This document shows positions 52,955 through 62,029 of a stretch of 64,000 bases of DNA, one piece after another (the first letter of the stretch is position 1; each line of letters begins with the position of its first letter). The translations under genes were made by a program, and so were the position numbers. The DNA is from [Clostridium] saccharolyticum WM1. Its GTDB lineage: Bacteria; Bacillota; Clostridia; Lachnospirales; Lachnospiraceae. Where the stretch lies: positions 3,868,501 to 3,932,500 of the forward strand of contig NC_014376.1 in the NCBI RefSeq assembly GCF_000144625.1, in the 5' to 3' direction. Below the pieces are notes generated by a model that searched no databases, had not been told where the DNA came from, and saw nothing but the letters and a program-made list of their open reading frames with translations.

Positions 52955-53560
52955 CTAGGAAAGAACCATTTTTAGAAAAAAAGGGTTGAGCCAGGCTTCG
53001 CAGGCGCTCCCAAGAGCTGCCAGGATTAAAAGCAGCAAAAAGGCCGGGACCCGGAACTGCCGTCCCTTTTGCATCCCCCACAAAAGAAGAATGCTCCATA
53101 AGGGAAGATAGCAAAACCCCTGGGGCATGATGGTCATGAGAAACACAGGAAGGCCCATAAGTCCCTTTTGGACGGTGATGACGGAAAGAACAAATCCCAT
53201 GGAAAAACCGATCCCTGCTGTCAGCAGGCAGAACAGCGGAATTGCATAGGCGGTCAGGCCGATGAGCCATGCGATCCCCACTTCTATCCCCCGCTGTCTT
53301 AATACCTGATAAAAAAGCTGCAGCCGCTCTCCCTGATTCAGGTTTACATTTCTGTCCAAAAGGCCCAGATAATATACGGCTTCCTCCATAAACGACGGGT
53401 ACCAGAAATTAGCCAGGAGTGTCCCGGCAACCAGCCCGGCAAAAAAGCAAAGAATGCAACGGTCCTCTGCCTTGAAGTTCCGCTCCAGAGAAGCGTACAT
53501 TGCCCTTGGGCCCTGTCTTCTCATAAAACGGAATCCAAGCGTACGAATGAAACTGGCCAT
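52955..53560 (-). CDS. spoIIM: Stage II sporulation protein M
   Basis: The protein has 201 residues from the ATG at 53560 (AGGGGGA upstream); the longer in-frame form lacks a ribosome site. It has five hydrophobic helices and the SpoIIM-type segments CFFAGLVAGTLLANFW near 38 and FLMTIMPQGFCYLPLWSILL near 138. In sporulating Firmicutes SpoIIM joins SpoIID and SpoIIP in the complex that remodels septal peptidoglycan for engulfment of the forespore. It supports a spore-forming host. It follows nudF by about 77 bp. Confidence 0.88.
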   Translation of the reverse strand: MASFIRTLGFRFMRRQGPRAMYASLERNFKAEDRCILCFFAGLVAGTLLANFWYPSFMEEAVYYLGLLDRNVNLNQGERLQLFYQVLRQRGIEVGIAWLIGLTAYAIPLFCLLTAGIGFSMGFVLSVITVQKGLMGLPVFLMTIMPQGFCYLPLWSILLLWGMQKGRQFRVPAFLLLLILAALGSACEAWLNPFFLKMVLS

Positions 53561-53637
53561 AAAAAATCCCCCTGCAGGTCTATTATCTTTTTTTACCTTA
53601 TGCCTGCAAAGGGACATTTATTCTCCAAAAGGCCGCC

Positions 53638-54186
53638 TTACTTTCCTCCGTATTTTCTGCCGTAAGCCAGAATCGCAGCAATGGTTTTACCGTCGGTGAT
53701 CTCTCCCCGGTATATTTTCTGTTCCAGATCACTTAACTCCCATTCCTCCACCTCAATGTATTCGTCCTCATCCAGGTTCTGTTTGGAAGGCTCTAATTCT
53801 CTTGCAACAAAAATATCGATGGCCTCATCACAGAATGCCACTGTTGTGTTGATGCTGATCAAATACTCCAGCTTTTCTTTGTCTGTCTTAAAGCCGGTTT
53901 CTTCCTCCAGCTCCCTGTGGGCACAGTCAATCTTTGGCTCTTCCGGACTGTCAAGGGCTCCGGCCGGGATCTCCAGGGTATACCGGTCCAAGGCATTGCG
54001 GTACTGACGCACCATGAGAATCTTACCGCTTTTTGTCACAGGAACCACTGCTGCAGCCCCCTTATGGTGGATAAAATCCCAGTGGGCCAGATGACCGTTG
54101 GCATCCACCGTATCCTCATATATATCCAGAATATTTCCTTTGTACTTTAATTCTCTGTTAAGACGTTTTACAGGTTTCTGTTCCAT
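53638..54186 (-). CDS. nudF: ADP-ribose pyrophosphatase-type Nudix hydrolase
   Basis: The 182-residue protein has a Nudix box GALDSPEEPKIDCAHRELEE-ETGF near residues 77-100, with one extra residue in the loop compared with the usual spacing; the R-E-L-x-E-E core is intact. The N-terminal VVPVTKSGKILMVRQYR and the C-terminal EYIEVEEWELSDL fit the ADP-ribose pyrophosphatase group. It would hydrolyse ADP-ribose to AMP and ribose 5-phosphate. Pairing with xerD and spoIIM is usual in Firmicutes. Confidence 0.88.
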   Translation of the reverse strand: MEQKPVKRLNRELKYKGNILDIYEDTVDANGHLAHWDFIHHKGAAAVVPVTKSGKILMVRQYRNALDRYTLEIPAGALDSPEEPKIDCAHRELEEETGFKTDKEKLEYLISINTTVAFCDEAIDIFVARELEPSKQNLDEDEYIEVEEWELSDLEQKIYRGEITDGKTIAAILAYGRKYGGK

Positions 54187-54286
54187 GATTTTACCTCCGT
54201 GTATTGATCATGAACCTGAGGTTTATGATCAGCATTCAGCCTTCGCTATGATAAGCCGGCTCATTCACTCTCTTGCATTTATTCTA

Positions 54287-55081
54287 TTATAGTTTCCCAC
54301 ACTTTTTATAGCAGGCATCTGCCGCTTTTATGACCGCACTGCGAAATCCAGATTCCTCAAGGGCCGACACTCCCTCAATGGTGGTCCCTCCCGGAGAGCA
54401 AACCCGATCCTTTAAGACTCCGGGATGCTCCCCGGTTTCCAGGACCATCCTGGCGCTGCCGAGAACTGTCTGGGCAGCCATCTCATAGGCGGCCTCCCTG
54501 GGCAGGCCGTATTTCACCGCACCGTCTGCCAGAGCCTCAATAAACATGTAAACATAGGCAGGAGAGCTTCCGCTTACACAAACCACTGCATTCATAAGAC
54601 GCTCTTCCACCAGCCGCATTCTTCCCAGGGAACTGAAAATGTTTCTGATGGTCTCCTTTTCTTCCTGGTTAAATGCCTTCTCTTCATAGCAGACTCCCGT
54701 CATCCCCTCTCCAAGAAGGGCGGGAGTGTTGGGCATGGCGCGGACCACACGCTTTTCATCTCCCAGCCTTTCCTTTAGCTGGGCGGTTGTGATCCCAGGC
54801 GCAATGGAAATGATCACATGGTTTTCCGTCACTTTATCACGGATATCCGACAGCACAGGATCAAAATACTGGGGCTTCACAGCCAGTACCACGTATTTTG
54901 CCTGTCCCGCACACCATGGATTGCTTTCGCCATGGGCCACTCCCAGTTCTTCTGTAATCAGCCTGCACCGATCCCTGTTCACATCGGTAAAAATTACGTC
55001 TTCCTTTCCATATGTCTTTAACAGCCCTTTCAATATGGCATAGCCCATATTTCCCATTCCTATGATCCCTATTTCCGCCAT
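54287..55081 (-). CDS. proC: Pyrroline-5-carboxylate reductase
   Basis: The protein has 264 residues from the ATG at 55081, preceded by CAGGAGGAAGG. The N-terminal Rossmann motif is IGIIGMGNMGYAILKGL, with VLAVKPQY near 66, RAMPNTPALLGEG near 115 and the family signature region SGSSPAYVYMFIEALADGAVKYGL near 158-181. It reduces pyrroline-5-carboxylate to proline with NAD(P)H. It has no other proline gene nearby. Confidence 0.94.
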   Translation of the reverse strand: MAEIGIIGMGNMGYAILKGLLKTYGKEDVIFTDVNRDRCRLITEELGVAHGESNPWCAGQAKYVVLAVKPQYFDPVLSDIRDKVTENHVIISIAPGITTAQLKERLGDEKRVVRAMPNTPALLGEGMTGVCYEEKAFNQEEKETIRNIFSSLGRMRLVEERLMNAVVCVSGSSPAYVYMFIEALADGAVKYGLPREAAYEMAAQTVLGSARMVLETGEHPGVLKDRVCSPGGTTIEGVSALEESGFRSAVIKAADACYKKCGKL

Positions 55082-55155
55082 AATCCTTCCTCCTGTTTCT
55101 GTCTGGAATTTCTGCATCCGGTCAGCACCATTCTAGCACCATTTTTTTTCATGTG

Positions 55156-55923
55156 TCAATCCCGGGAAATCTCCTGATTGACAGAAATGATCCTTACCCC
55201 CTGCTTTCGCAGGACAGCCTTTTCCGGTTCCTTAAATTCATGGTCCGTGATAATCCCTGTATAATCGGCCAGGCAGTTGATCCGGTTCATCCCCTGCCGG
55301 TTGAATTTCGAATCATCCACCGTAAGGAACGACTGCCGGCACTGCTTTACAAGCTGGCGCTTTAAAAATGCCTTATCCATGGTAGGTGTCAGCACATGAA
55401 ACTCTCCGCTTATGGCGGCTGCACCGAAAAATCCCGTATCAAACCGGAAATCCGCTATCATCTGGGTGGTGTAATAACCCAGGGTACTGCCTGTGGACTT
55501 CTGGACATAACCGCCGCACAGGATCAGCTCTGCCTTGCTGTTCTTCATCAGCAGGGCGATCTCCAGATCATTGGTGATGACCGTCATATTTTCCATATCC
55601 ATGATCCGCTTGGCGATCTCATAAGTGGTGGTACCTGCATCCAGATACACGGTAGTCCCTTCCCTGATAAATTCCACGCTTTTTTCTGCGATCCGTTCTT
55701 TTTCCCCATGGTTTTTCACACTTTTATCCGCATAAGCCACTTCTGTCTTGCTGACCGCGCCACCATGGCAGCGTTCGATCAACCCTTCTTTCTGAAGCTT
55801 TTCCAAATCCCTGCGTATGGTCATGGGGCTGACGTCAAGCTCCTTTGCCAGTTCCTCAACCTGGACGCTCCCATCTTCTTGTATCATGTTCAGAATCTTA
55901 ATCTGTCTTTCCGCCATCATCAT
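55156..55923 (-). CDS. DeoR/GlpR-family regulator of the four-carbon acid-sugar operon
   Basis: The protein has 255 residues from the first of three ATG codons at 55923, behind AGGAGGAGG; the longer in-frame form is rejected. The winged helix (GSVQVEELAKELDVSPMTIRRDLEKLQKEGLIERCHGGA) and the sensor domain (EGTTVYLDAGTTTYEIAKRI, TVITNDLEIA) are standard for the family. It is the last gene of kinase-pdxA2-gntP-regulator, so it likely autoregulates. Candidate sites are the TGTT(C/T)GTTTATGTTC repeats before the kinase. The effector is probably a phosphorylated C4 acid. Confidence 0.88.
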   Translation of the reverse strand: MMMAERQIKILNMIQEDGSVQVEELAKELDVSPMTIRRDLEKLQKEGLIERCHGGAVSKTEVAYADKSVKNHGEKERIAEKSVEFIREGTTVYLDAGTTTYEIAKRIMDMENMTVITNDLEIALLMKNSKAELILCGGYVQKSTGSTLGYYTTQMIADFRFDTGFFGAAAISGEFHVLTPTMDKAFLKRQLVKQCRQSFLTVDDSKFNRQGMNRINCLADYTGIITDHEFKEPEKAVLRKQGVRIISVNQEISRD

Positions 55924-56043
55924 AAGCCCCTCCTCCTGCCGCAAAGCCTGTACCTGTTTCATTATAAAAATCCCTGCCGCCGGAAACTCCGGCGCCAGGG
56001 AATCTGTTTCCTGTCTGATATCCCTTACGTATATCATAAATGA

Positions 56044-57444
56044 TTACAGGAAAATACTCAATATTAAAACTTCAACAAATCCCACAGCCCATGCTATGGT
56101 GGAGGTAATAGAATAAGTGGCGATCTGATCTTTTACTTCTCCAACTCCCAGGGTCCGGTTTACCACCCAGAAATAGCTGTCATTAAAGTAGCTGAAGAAC
56201 AGAGAGCCAACGCAGCAGGCCAAAGCCCCAAGGATGGGGTTTACACCTGCAGCCAGGATGATTGGGGCGGAAATGCTGGCAGCCGTAGTCATGGCAACCG
56301 TACCGGATCCCTGAATAAAGCGCATGGCAGTGGAAATAAGGAACGGCAGGATGATGATGGGAACCGAAGCGCCAGCAAGGACTTCCGCCATATAAGTTCC
56401 AAGTCCGCTGTCCTTGATGATCTGCCCAAGGGCACCGCCGCCGCCTGTTACCAGCATGATGATCCCGGCAGATGCCATGCCTTTTTCCATTTCCTTTATG
56501 GCCTCTTCTCTGGTTAAGTTTCTTCCCAGGGTGAAAATGGCAAGCACCAGTCCGATCCCTACCGCTACAATGGGGCTGCCCAGGAACTGGAACACCTTCA
56601 TAAATCCGGAGGTCTTACCCAAAGCATTGGAAACCGTGCTGATCAGGATCAGGATAATGGGAAGGAACAGAGGAGCAAAAGATTCCATGGCGGAGGGCAG
56701 ATTTTCTAATCCAACGGAAAAGTCCTGGGAATAATCCGGCTCCTGATAGGGAAGGCGAACAAACCCCTCCTTATCGTCAGGAATCTGGTAAATCTTCCTT
56801 CCGATCCTTCTTGCATAAAGCGTACATGCTATGGCCATAGGGATGGCAATAACAATGCCATAAAGAATGAATTTTCCCACATCCACCCCAAAGATCCCGC
56901 ATACGCCCAACGGACCGGGTGTGGGAGGTACAAGGGTATGAGTGATCACAAGTCCGGCTGCCAAAGCCACACCAAGGGAAATCACTGATTTTTTCGTCAC
57001 TTTAGATATGGCCTTTGCTATAGGAGCCAGGATCACAAACCCAGAGTCGCAGAAAATGGGAATGGAAACCAGAAATCCCGTAAGGGCCAAAGCTTCCTCC
57101 TCCCTCTTTTTCCCAAAAAGCTTTAAAAACGTCTGGGCCATACGCCTGGCTGCCCCGGTCCGCTCAAAGATCTGCCCCATCATTACCCCAAAACCGATGA
57201 TAATTCCGATGTTTCCAAGCGTTCCCCCGAATCCGGTGGTTATGGAATTAACAATGCCAAAGGTCTTGCCGTTTTCCAGAGTGGTGTTTACAAGGGGCAT
57301 GCCTCCTATCACACCGATCATGACCGCCGCCATGATCAGGGCAAGAAACGCATGAATCTTTGTTTTCAGTACAAGAAATATGAGAATCACGATGCCGATG
57401 CAAAGAGCAATCATCATTCTTTCGCCGCTAAGTCCTCCTACCAT
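56044..57444 (-). CDS. GntP-family acid-sugar permease
   Basis: The 466-residue permease has about 12 helices. GntP-family segments are TTGFGGTLGNIGIIIGFGVMMGQIFE near 69-94, GFLVSIPIFCDSGFVIL near 122, HTLVPPTPGPLG near 168 and SLFFSYFNDSYFWVVNR near 414. It imports gluconate-like acids in symport with protons. In this operon the substrate is predicted to be a four-carbon acid such as D-threonate or D-erythronate. It starts 36 bp after pdxA2 with GGAGGAGGG upstream. Confidence 0.9.
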   Translation of the reverse strand: MVGGLSGERMMIALCIGIVILIFLVLKTKIHAFLALIMAAVMIGVIGGMPLVNTTLENGKTFGIVNSITTGFGGTLGNIGIIIGFGVMMGQIFERTGAARRMAQTFLKLFGKKREEEALALTGFLVSIPIFCDSGFVILAPIAKAISKVTKKSVISLGVALAAGLVITHTLVPPTPGPLGVCGIFGVDVGKFILYGIVIAIPMAIACTLYARRIGRKIYQIPDDKEGFVRLPYQEPDYSQDFSVGLENLPSAMESFAPLFLPIILILISTVSNALGKTSGFMKVFQFLGSPIVAVGIGLVLAIFTLGRNLTREEAIKEMEKGMASAGIIMLVTGGGGALGQIIKDSGLGTYMAEVLAGASVPIIILPFLISTAMRFIQGSGTVAMTTAASISAPIILAAGVNPILGALACCVGSLFFSYFNDSYFWVVNRTLGVGEVKDQIATYSITSTIAWAVGFVEVLILSIFL

Positions 57445-57479
57445 AAAGAAACCCTCCTCCTAATTTTTCACTGCCCCTG

Positions 57480-58481
57480 TTACGCTTTTTTAAAGCGGGG
57501 GGAATACTTTGCTGCAAGTAAAATGGCCTCGATCATGCTGACAGCCGCTGCCTTTCCTGTCCCGGCTATGTCAAAGGCCGTGCCATGGTCCACCGAGGTG
57601 CGCAGAATGGGCATCCCATTGGTAATGGCAATGGTGCGGTCAAAATCCAAAGTCTTTGTGGCAATATGCCCCTGGTCATGATACAGGGAAAGCACACTGT
57701 TAAACCGTCCCTGAGCGGCCTGATGGAACACAGAATCCGCTCCGATGGGACCTGTTACCGGGTAGCCTTCTTCCTGAAGCTCCAATACGGCAGGAATGAT
57801 TTCCTTCACCTCTTCGTCACCGAACAGGCCATGCTCCCCGCAATGAGGATTCAGTCCGGCAACGGCCATTGTCCCCTCTTCAACTCCCAGCCGCTTCAAG
57901 GCCTCCAGGCAGCGCTTCACATAGTCCTTGATCCTTTCCTTGGTTACCATATCTAGCATTTTCCTTAAGGAAACATGCCTGGTAAGAAAAAACACTCTCA
58001 GTCCATTGGTCTCAAACATGGTGAGAGGATCCTCTGTTTCCGTCAGGGCGCTGAATATTTCCGTGTGGCCGATAAAGGATATTCCTGCTGCCTTTAATGC
58101 TTCTTTGTTTATGGGGGTGGTTGCTACTGCATCTGCCCTGCCTTCGTTTGCCAGCCTGACGCTTTCCTCGATGTATTCATAGGCAGCCCTGCCGCACATC
58201 CCGCTGACCTCTCCGAAGGCAAACCGGTTCATGTCCATATTATCCAGGTCCATGAGGTTCAGTATCCCTTCCTCAAACACTCCTTCCTCCGGCGCCTTTA
58301 CCGTTTTGATTTTTAAATCCGTCCCTGTGATCCTGACAGCCTGTTCCATAACCTTTCTGTCTCCTACTGCAACGCACCTGGCCGCCTCAAAAACTCTTGG
58401 CTCAGCCAGTGCCTTTGCCACAATTTCCGGGCCAATGCCCGCCGGATCTCCTATGGGAATTACGATTAATGGTTTGCTCAT
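57480..58481 (-). CDS. pdxA2: PdxA2-type 4-phospho-D-threonate/erythronate dehydrogenase
   Basis: The protein has 333 residues from the ATG at 58481 (GGAGG 8 nt upstream). PdxA-family marks are [18 protein letters not shown] near 8, TTPINKEAL near 124, GHTEIFS near 138 and the metal-binding [15 protein letters not shown] near 266. HDQGHIA, instead of the pyridoxine-pathway HDQGLIP, is typical of PdxA2. It oxidises the 4-phospho acid, which decarboxylates to DHAP. Adjacency to the DUF1537 kinase confirms the catabolic role; no pyridoxine genes are near. Confidence 0.88.
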   Translation of the reverse strand: MSKPLIVIPIGDPAGIGPEIVAKALAEPRVFEAARCVAVGDRKVMEQAVRITGTDLKIKTVKAPEEGVFEEGILNLMDLDNMDMNRFAFGEVSGMCGRAAYEYIEESVRLANEGRADAVATTPINKEALKAAGISFIGHTEIFSALTETEDPLTMFETNGLRVFFLTRHVSLRKMLDMVTKERIKDYVKRCLEALKRLGVEEGTMAVAGLNPHCGEHGLFGDEEVKEIIPAVLELQEEGYPVTGPIGADSVFHQAAQGRFNSVLSLYHDQGHIATKTLDFDRTIAITNGMPILRTSVDHGTAFDIAGTGKAAAVSMIEAILLAAKYSPRFKKA

Positions 58482-58514
58482 GTTTATTTCCTCCATTTCT
58501 GAATTTTAAGTGGT

Positions 58515-59822
58515 TTACATAAATAGCTTTTCCTTCAGGTAAGTAATGCACCGGTTGGCTGCATCCGGCTCTCCTACCATCCCTCCCTTTGTTATGATGG
58601 ACACCCCTTCAAAATCACCCTTTAAAAATGTCCCATAGGCAGCAAGGGGAAGGACCTCATCAAGCAGGCATAAACCTGCAGTGTGAAACTTCTGGCAGAT
58701 GGCTACCGTAATGTCTCCTCCGCTGCTGTAGATTCCCTGAAAACTGCTGTTATTGATAAATATCCTGCGGGTGATTTCTGCAAAGGAGTCGCAGATCAGC
58801 CTGGTCATCTCATCCACCCCGCCGGAAAAACCAGCTTCGAATTTCTTAAAATCGACCCTGTTTTCCGGATAAATCCCATCTCCCGTAACCGTCAGGATAT
58901 CATAGGATTTACCGGCTTCCAGCACCTCATTGACTGCGCGCCGGATCTCCTCTTCCCTGCAATCTTCTCCTTCCAGGAATCTTTCTGCGGAAATAAAAAT
59001 GTTATGGGCGGTGCGCTGGGTCAGCCACAGCGCTTCCATCTGCTTCCTGGTTACCGGATTCACGCTTCCCACCACAGCCAGTATCTTGTTTTTCTTTTCC
59101 TTGTTTGGAGGGACAATCTGCTTTCTGGCTACGGTGGAGGTAAACACTCCGGGATCCACTGCAGCAAATTTGATTTTGCTTGTAATGGCCGCATCTGCAA
59201 TTAAGTCCAGGTCCTCCTGGGTCACACAGTCCATGACGATGATCCTGCACCCAGCCGTTACACACTCCCTGATCCTGTCTGCCAAGGCATGCTTTCCATC
59301 CATCATATCATTCATCTGGATGCTTCCTACTTTGTACCTGCTCTGGGCTTCAAAAATATTCTTTACATCCGATGTAGACACAGGAGTTTTAGGATCCAGG
59401 GCGGCCTCTGTCTTGTGGAGGGGAAGCCCATTTACCATCATATACCCACCGATGACGACCCTTCCTGAGGCCGGAAAACAAGGAGCACAGATGGCAATAT
59501 AATCCGGTCCCAATGCATCTAAAAGAGCATCCGTCTCACTCCCTACATTGCCCCTTAATGTGCTGTCAATGCGCTTAGCATATACCTTGACCTCCTGGTT
59601 TTTCAAAAGGTTGGTCACATTATATACCCGGTTGTAAGCGGTTTCGCTGCTTACTCCTCTGCTGTCTGTCGGATACATGATGCAGTCGCACTGGTCGAAC
59701 ATCGATAGGTTCAGGCGTTCCGAATTCATCACGGTATAGGTCCGGTAATTCATTTTCTTAAGCAGGACTCCGGTGGCATTTGCCCCGGTCAGATCATCTG
59801 CTACCACAATGCATTGAGGCAT
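58515..59822 (-). CDS. dtnK: Four-carbon acid-sugar kinase (DUF1537, DtnK/DenK type)
   Basis: The protein has 435 residues from the ATG at 59822 behind GGGAGAGG. DUF1537 N-terminal segments are VVADDLTGANATGVLL near 6, YAKRIDSTLRGNVGSETDALLDAL near 86; the C-terminal nucleotide-binding part has GIYSSGGDITVAICQKF near 350 and ITKGGMVGEPDAANRCI near 400. Enzymes of this family phosphorylate D-threonate or D-/L-erythronate at O4 with ATP. It is the first gene of the operon, followed by pdxA2. Which stereoisomer is used cannot be decided from sequence. Confidence 0.88.
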   Translation of the reverse strand: MPQCIVVADDLTGANATGVLLKKMNYRTYTVMNSERLNLSMFDQCDCIMYPTDSRGVSSETAYNRVYNVTNLLKNQEVKVYAKRIDSTLRGNVGSETDALLDALGPDYIAICAPCFPASGRVVIGGYMMVNGLPLHKTEAALDPKTPVSTSDVKNIFEAQSRYKVGSIQMNDMMDGKHALADRIRECVTAGCRIIVMDCVTQEDLDLIADAAITSKIKFAAVDPGVFTSTVARKQIVPPNKEKKNKILAVVGSVNPVTRKQMEALWLTQRTAHNIFISAERFLEGEDCREEEIRRAVNEVLEAGKSYDILTVTGDGIYPENRVDFKKFEAGFSGGVDEMTRLICDSFAEITRRIFINNSSFQGIYSSGGDITVAICQKFHTAGLCLLDEVLPLAAYGTFLKGDFEGVSIITKGGMVGEPDAANRCITYLKEKLFM

Positions 59823-59882
59823 AGTTCCTCTCCCTTCTTTCCATCGGTTCCTGCATGGAAACATACCGGACAGGACATGCGA

Positions 59883-59920
59883 TGTTTGTTTATGTTCGTT
59901 ACTTGTGTTCGTTTATGTTC
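59883..59920. promoter_or_regulatory. Direct-repeat operator of the dtnK operon
   Basis: TGTTTGTTTATGTTC (59883-59897) and TGTTCGTTTATGTTC (59906-59920) are 15-bp repeats with one mismatch and 23-bp period. They lie just downstream of the -10 in the transcribed region, where a bound repressor would block initiation. A partial third copy (TGTTTGTTTGATATT) begins near 59935. The operon's DeoR regulator is the likely binder. Confidence 0.65.
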
Positions 59921-59923
59921 TAA

Positions 59924-59952
59924 ATCTTACATTGTTTGTTTGATATTGTCAA
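59924..59952 (-). promoter_or_regulatory. Sigma-A promoter of the dtnK-pdxA2-gntP-deoR operon
   Basis: On the minus strand TTGACA (59947-59952), a 17-bp spacer and TAAGAT (59924-59929). The leader to dtnK is about 95 nt and carries the direct-repeat operator. Confidence 0.75.
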
Positions 59953-60099
59953 TATCCTTTTTACAATCTTTTAATTTTTGTCAAATTTATTCCATGTGTT
60001 TTAATTTGTTCCTGTTACAGCAGCTTTTCCTGAATCATCTTCCAGCGATCCATCACAAACAATCTTTCCCTTGTCCGCCGGAAAAAATTAATTTCACTA

Positions 60100-60128
60100 T
60101 TGACATTTTAATTTTAATCTCATATACT
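60100..60128 (+). promoter_or_regulatory. Sigma-A promoter of the trp operon
   Basis: TTGACA (60100-60105), 17 bp and TATACT (60123-60128); transcription should begin near 60135, at the start of the T-box leader. Confidence 0.8.
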
Positions 60129-60134
60129 GTAACA

Positions 60135-60446
60135 AATCAAAATAATAAACTGATGAGCAGGAGTAAGTAAGATCTTTCCATCATGCACAGAGAGCTTCCG
60201 GTCGGTGGGAGGAAGCGTTGATGTCTGATCTGAATGGACCTGCGAGGGCGGCTTGAAACCGGATTCATTTCGGAAGTAGGTGTCGACGGGTTTCCTATCC
60301 GTTATCAAGGGGAGGCACATGTTGGTGTGCTGTTAAGCGGGAGAAGTCTATCTTCTCCAATCAGGGTGGTACCACGGAACCGGAACTTTCAGGCTTTCGT
60401 CCCTCTTATCCATAGCAGTATGGAGGAGGGACGAAGGCCTTTTTTA
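60135..60446 (+). ncRNA. Tryptophan T-box riboswitch leader of trpE
   Basis: The leader has the T-box sequence AGGGTGGTACCACGG (60363-60377), which pairs with the uncharged tRNA acceptor end, and a long Stem I. Within Stem I, GAATGGACC places TGG (60235-60237) as the specifier codon for tRNA-Trp. A terminator follows (60391-60446) and the T-box region can pair as antiterminator. Uncharged tRNA-Trp would therefore allow read-through into trpEGDC. The spacer from 60447 to 60556 holds only the trpE ribosome binding site. Confidence 0.92.
60391..60446 (+). terminator. T-box regulated terminator before trpE
   Basis: AGGCTTTCGTCCCTC pairs with GAGGGACGAAGGCCT with one mismatch, followed by a run of seven T. 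Confidence 0.88.
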
Positions 60447-60556
60447 TTTCTGCATATTTGCAAAGAGTCAGAACTCTCCCGGCTGCTATGGGATATCCGG
60501 CCTGCCATCAGGCATTGAGACATAGGAAAACAACTGAGAAAGGAGCGTAATAAACC

Positions 60557-62029
60557 ATGAACATTACGCCGGACTGTAAGGAAATCGAAGCCCTTGCTGC
60601 TTCCTATCCTGTTATCCCGGTCTGCAAAGAAATCTTTGCAGACATTGTCACACCCATAACCCTGCTGCGAAAAATCGCAGCCAAAAGCAGCCGTTATTAT
60701 CTGCTGGAAAGCATTGAGGGCGGCGAGAAATGGGGCCGCTACTCCTTCCTTGGTTATGACCCGGTCCTAAGAGTCACTTTAAAAGACCACGCAGTAAGGG
60801 TACATCATTACGGCCAGGCACAAGCCGACCAGCTGGTCCGCACCTTAAAGCCTTATGATGTGCTGCGGGATATCTTAAAGGAGTACCGTTCTCCGAAGCT
60901 TCCCGGGCTTCCTCCCTTTACCGGAGGCTTTGTAGGTTATTTTGCTTACGGTATGATCGGCTATGCAGAGCCGGTCCTGTCCATAAAAAAAGGGGCCTGC
61001 AATGATTTTGACTTAATGCTGTTTGATACGGTGATTGCTTACGACCATCTGAAGCAGAAAATCAGCCTTGTGGTCAATATGAAAACCGACCTGATCATGG
61101 AAAACTACGGGAAAGCCTGCGTAAGGCTGGAAAGCATGGCTGCCTTGATCGGAGAAACTACTCCCCTAAAAAAATCTGCCGTTACCAGCCGTCCCGGTTT
61201 CCGCTGCAACGTGACCAAGGAGGAATTCTGCTCCATGGTGGAGCGGGCAAAGGAGTATATCGTAGATGGGGACATTTTCCAGGCAGTGCTCTCCAGGCAG
61301 TTTACAAGCGATTACCATGATAGTCTTCTTAACGCCTACCGGGTGCTGAGGACCACCAATCCCTCCCCCTACATGGTTTATCTGCACATGGATGACTTAG
61401 AAATCATAAGCACCTCCCCGGAAACACTGGTCCGTTTAAAAAACGGACGTCTCACCACGTTTCCTGTGGCAGGCTCCAGACCAAGAGGCAGAGATGAGGA
61501 GGAGGACAACAGGCTTTCCAAAGAGCTTCTGGAGGATGAAAAAGAGCTGGCGGAGCACAACATGCTGGTGGATTTAGGACGAAATGATTTGGGGAAAATC
61601 GCTGAGTTTTCCACCGTAGAGGTGACAGAATACAAAATGATCCACCGTTATTCCAGGATCATGCACATCTGCTCCCAGGTGGAGGCGGATATCACTCCTG
61701 ACCGGGATGCCTTTCATGCCATAGAGGCAGTGCTTCCGGCTGGTACCCTTTCCGGAGCGCCAAAGATCCGGGCCTGCGAGATCATCGAAGAGCTGGAAAC
61801 AGAGCCAAGGGGCATATACGGAGGAGCCCTGGGCTACATTGATTTCACCGGAAACATGGATACCTGTATTGCCATACGCATGGCGGTAAAGAGCCAGGGA
61901 ACGGTATCCGTTCAGGCAGGCGGCGGCATCGTGGCCGACAGCGTTCCGGAGCGGGAATACGAAGAATCGGAAAACAAGGCAAGGGCCGTGATCCGGGCCA
62001 TTGAAACTGCTGGGGAGGTAAATGACTGA
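60557..62029 (+). CDS. trpE: Anthranilate synthase component I
   Basis: The 490-residue protein has the tryptophan feedback site YYLLESIEGGEKWGRYSFLG near 49-68. The chorismate-binding domain has FQAVLSRQF near 240, PYMVYL near 270, FPVAGSRPRGRDEEED near 303, LVDLGRNDLGKIA near 337 and the C-terminal AGGGIVADSVPEREYEE near 457. With TrpG it makes anthranilate from chorismate and glutamine. AAAGGAGCG precedes the ATG. It is controlled by the T-box leader and ends in a one-base overlap with trpG. Confidence 0.96.
   Translation: MNITPDCKEIEALAASYPVIPVCKEIFADIVTPITLLRKIAAKSSRYYLLESIEGGEKWGRYSFLGYDPVLRVTLKDHAVRVHHYGQAQADQLVRTLKPYDVLRDILKEYRSPKLPGLPPFTGGFVGYFAYGMIGYAEPVLSIKKGACNDFDLMLFDTVIAYDHLKQKISLVVNMKTDLIMENYGKACVRLESMAALIGETTPLKKSAVTSRPGFRCNVTKEEFCSMVERAKEYIVDGDIFQAVLSRQFTSDYHDSLLNAYRVLRTTNPSPYMVYLHMDDLEIISTSPETLVRLKNGRLTTFPVAGSRPRGRDEEEDNRLSKELLEDEKELAEHNMLVDLGRNDLGKIAEFSTVEVTEYKMIHRYSRIMHICSQVEADITPDRDAFHAIEAVLPAGTLSGAPKIRACEIIEELETEPRGIYGGALGYIDFTGNMDTCIAIRMAVKSQGTVSVQAGGGIVADSVPEREYEESENKARAVIRAIETAGEVND

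Noticed and set aside
52866..53270. 134-codon minus-strand frame
   Set aside because: Shadow of spoIIM in another frame; no recognisable protein features.
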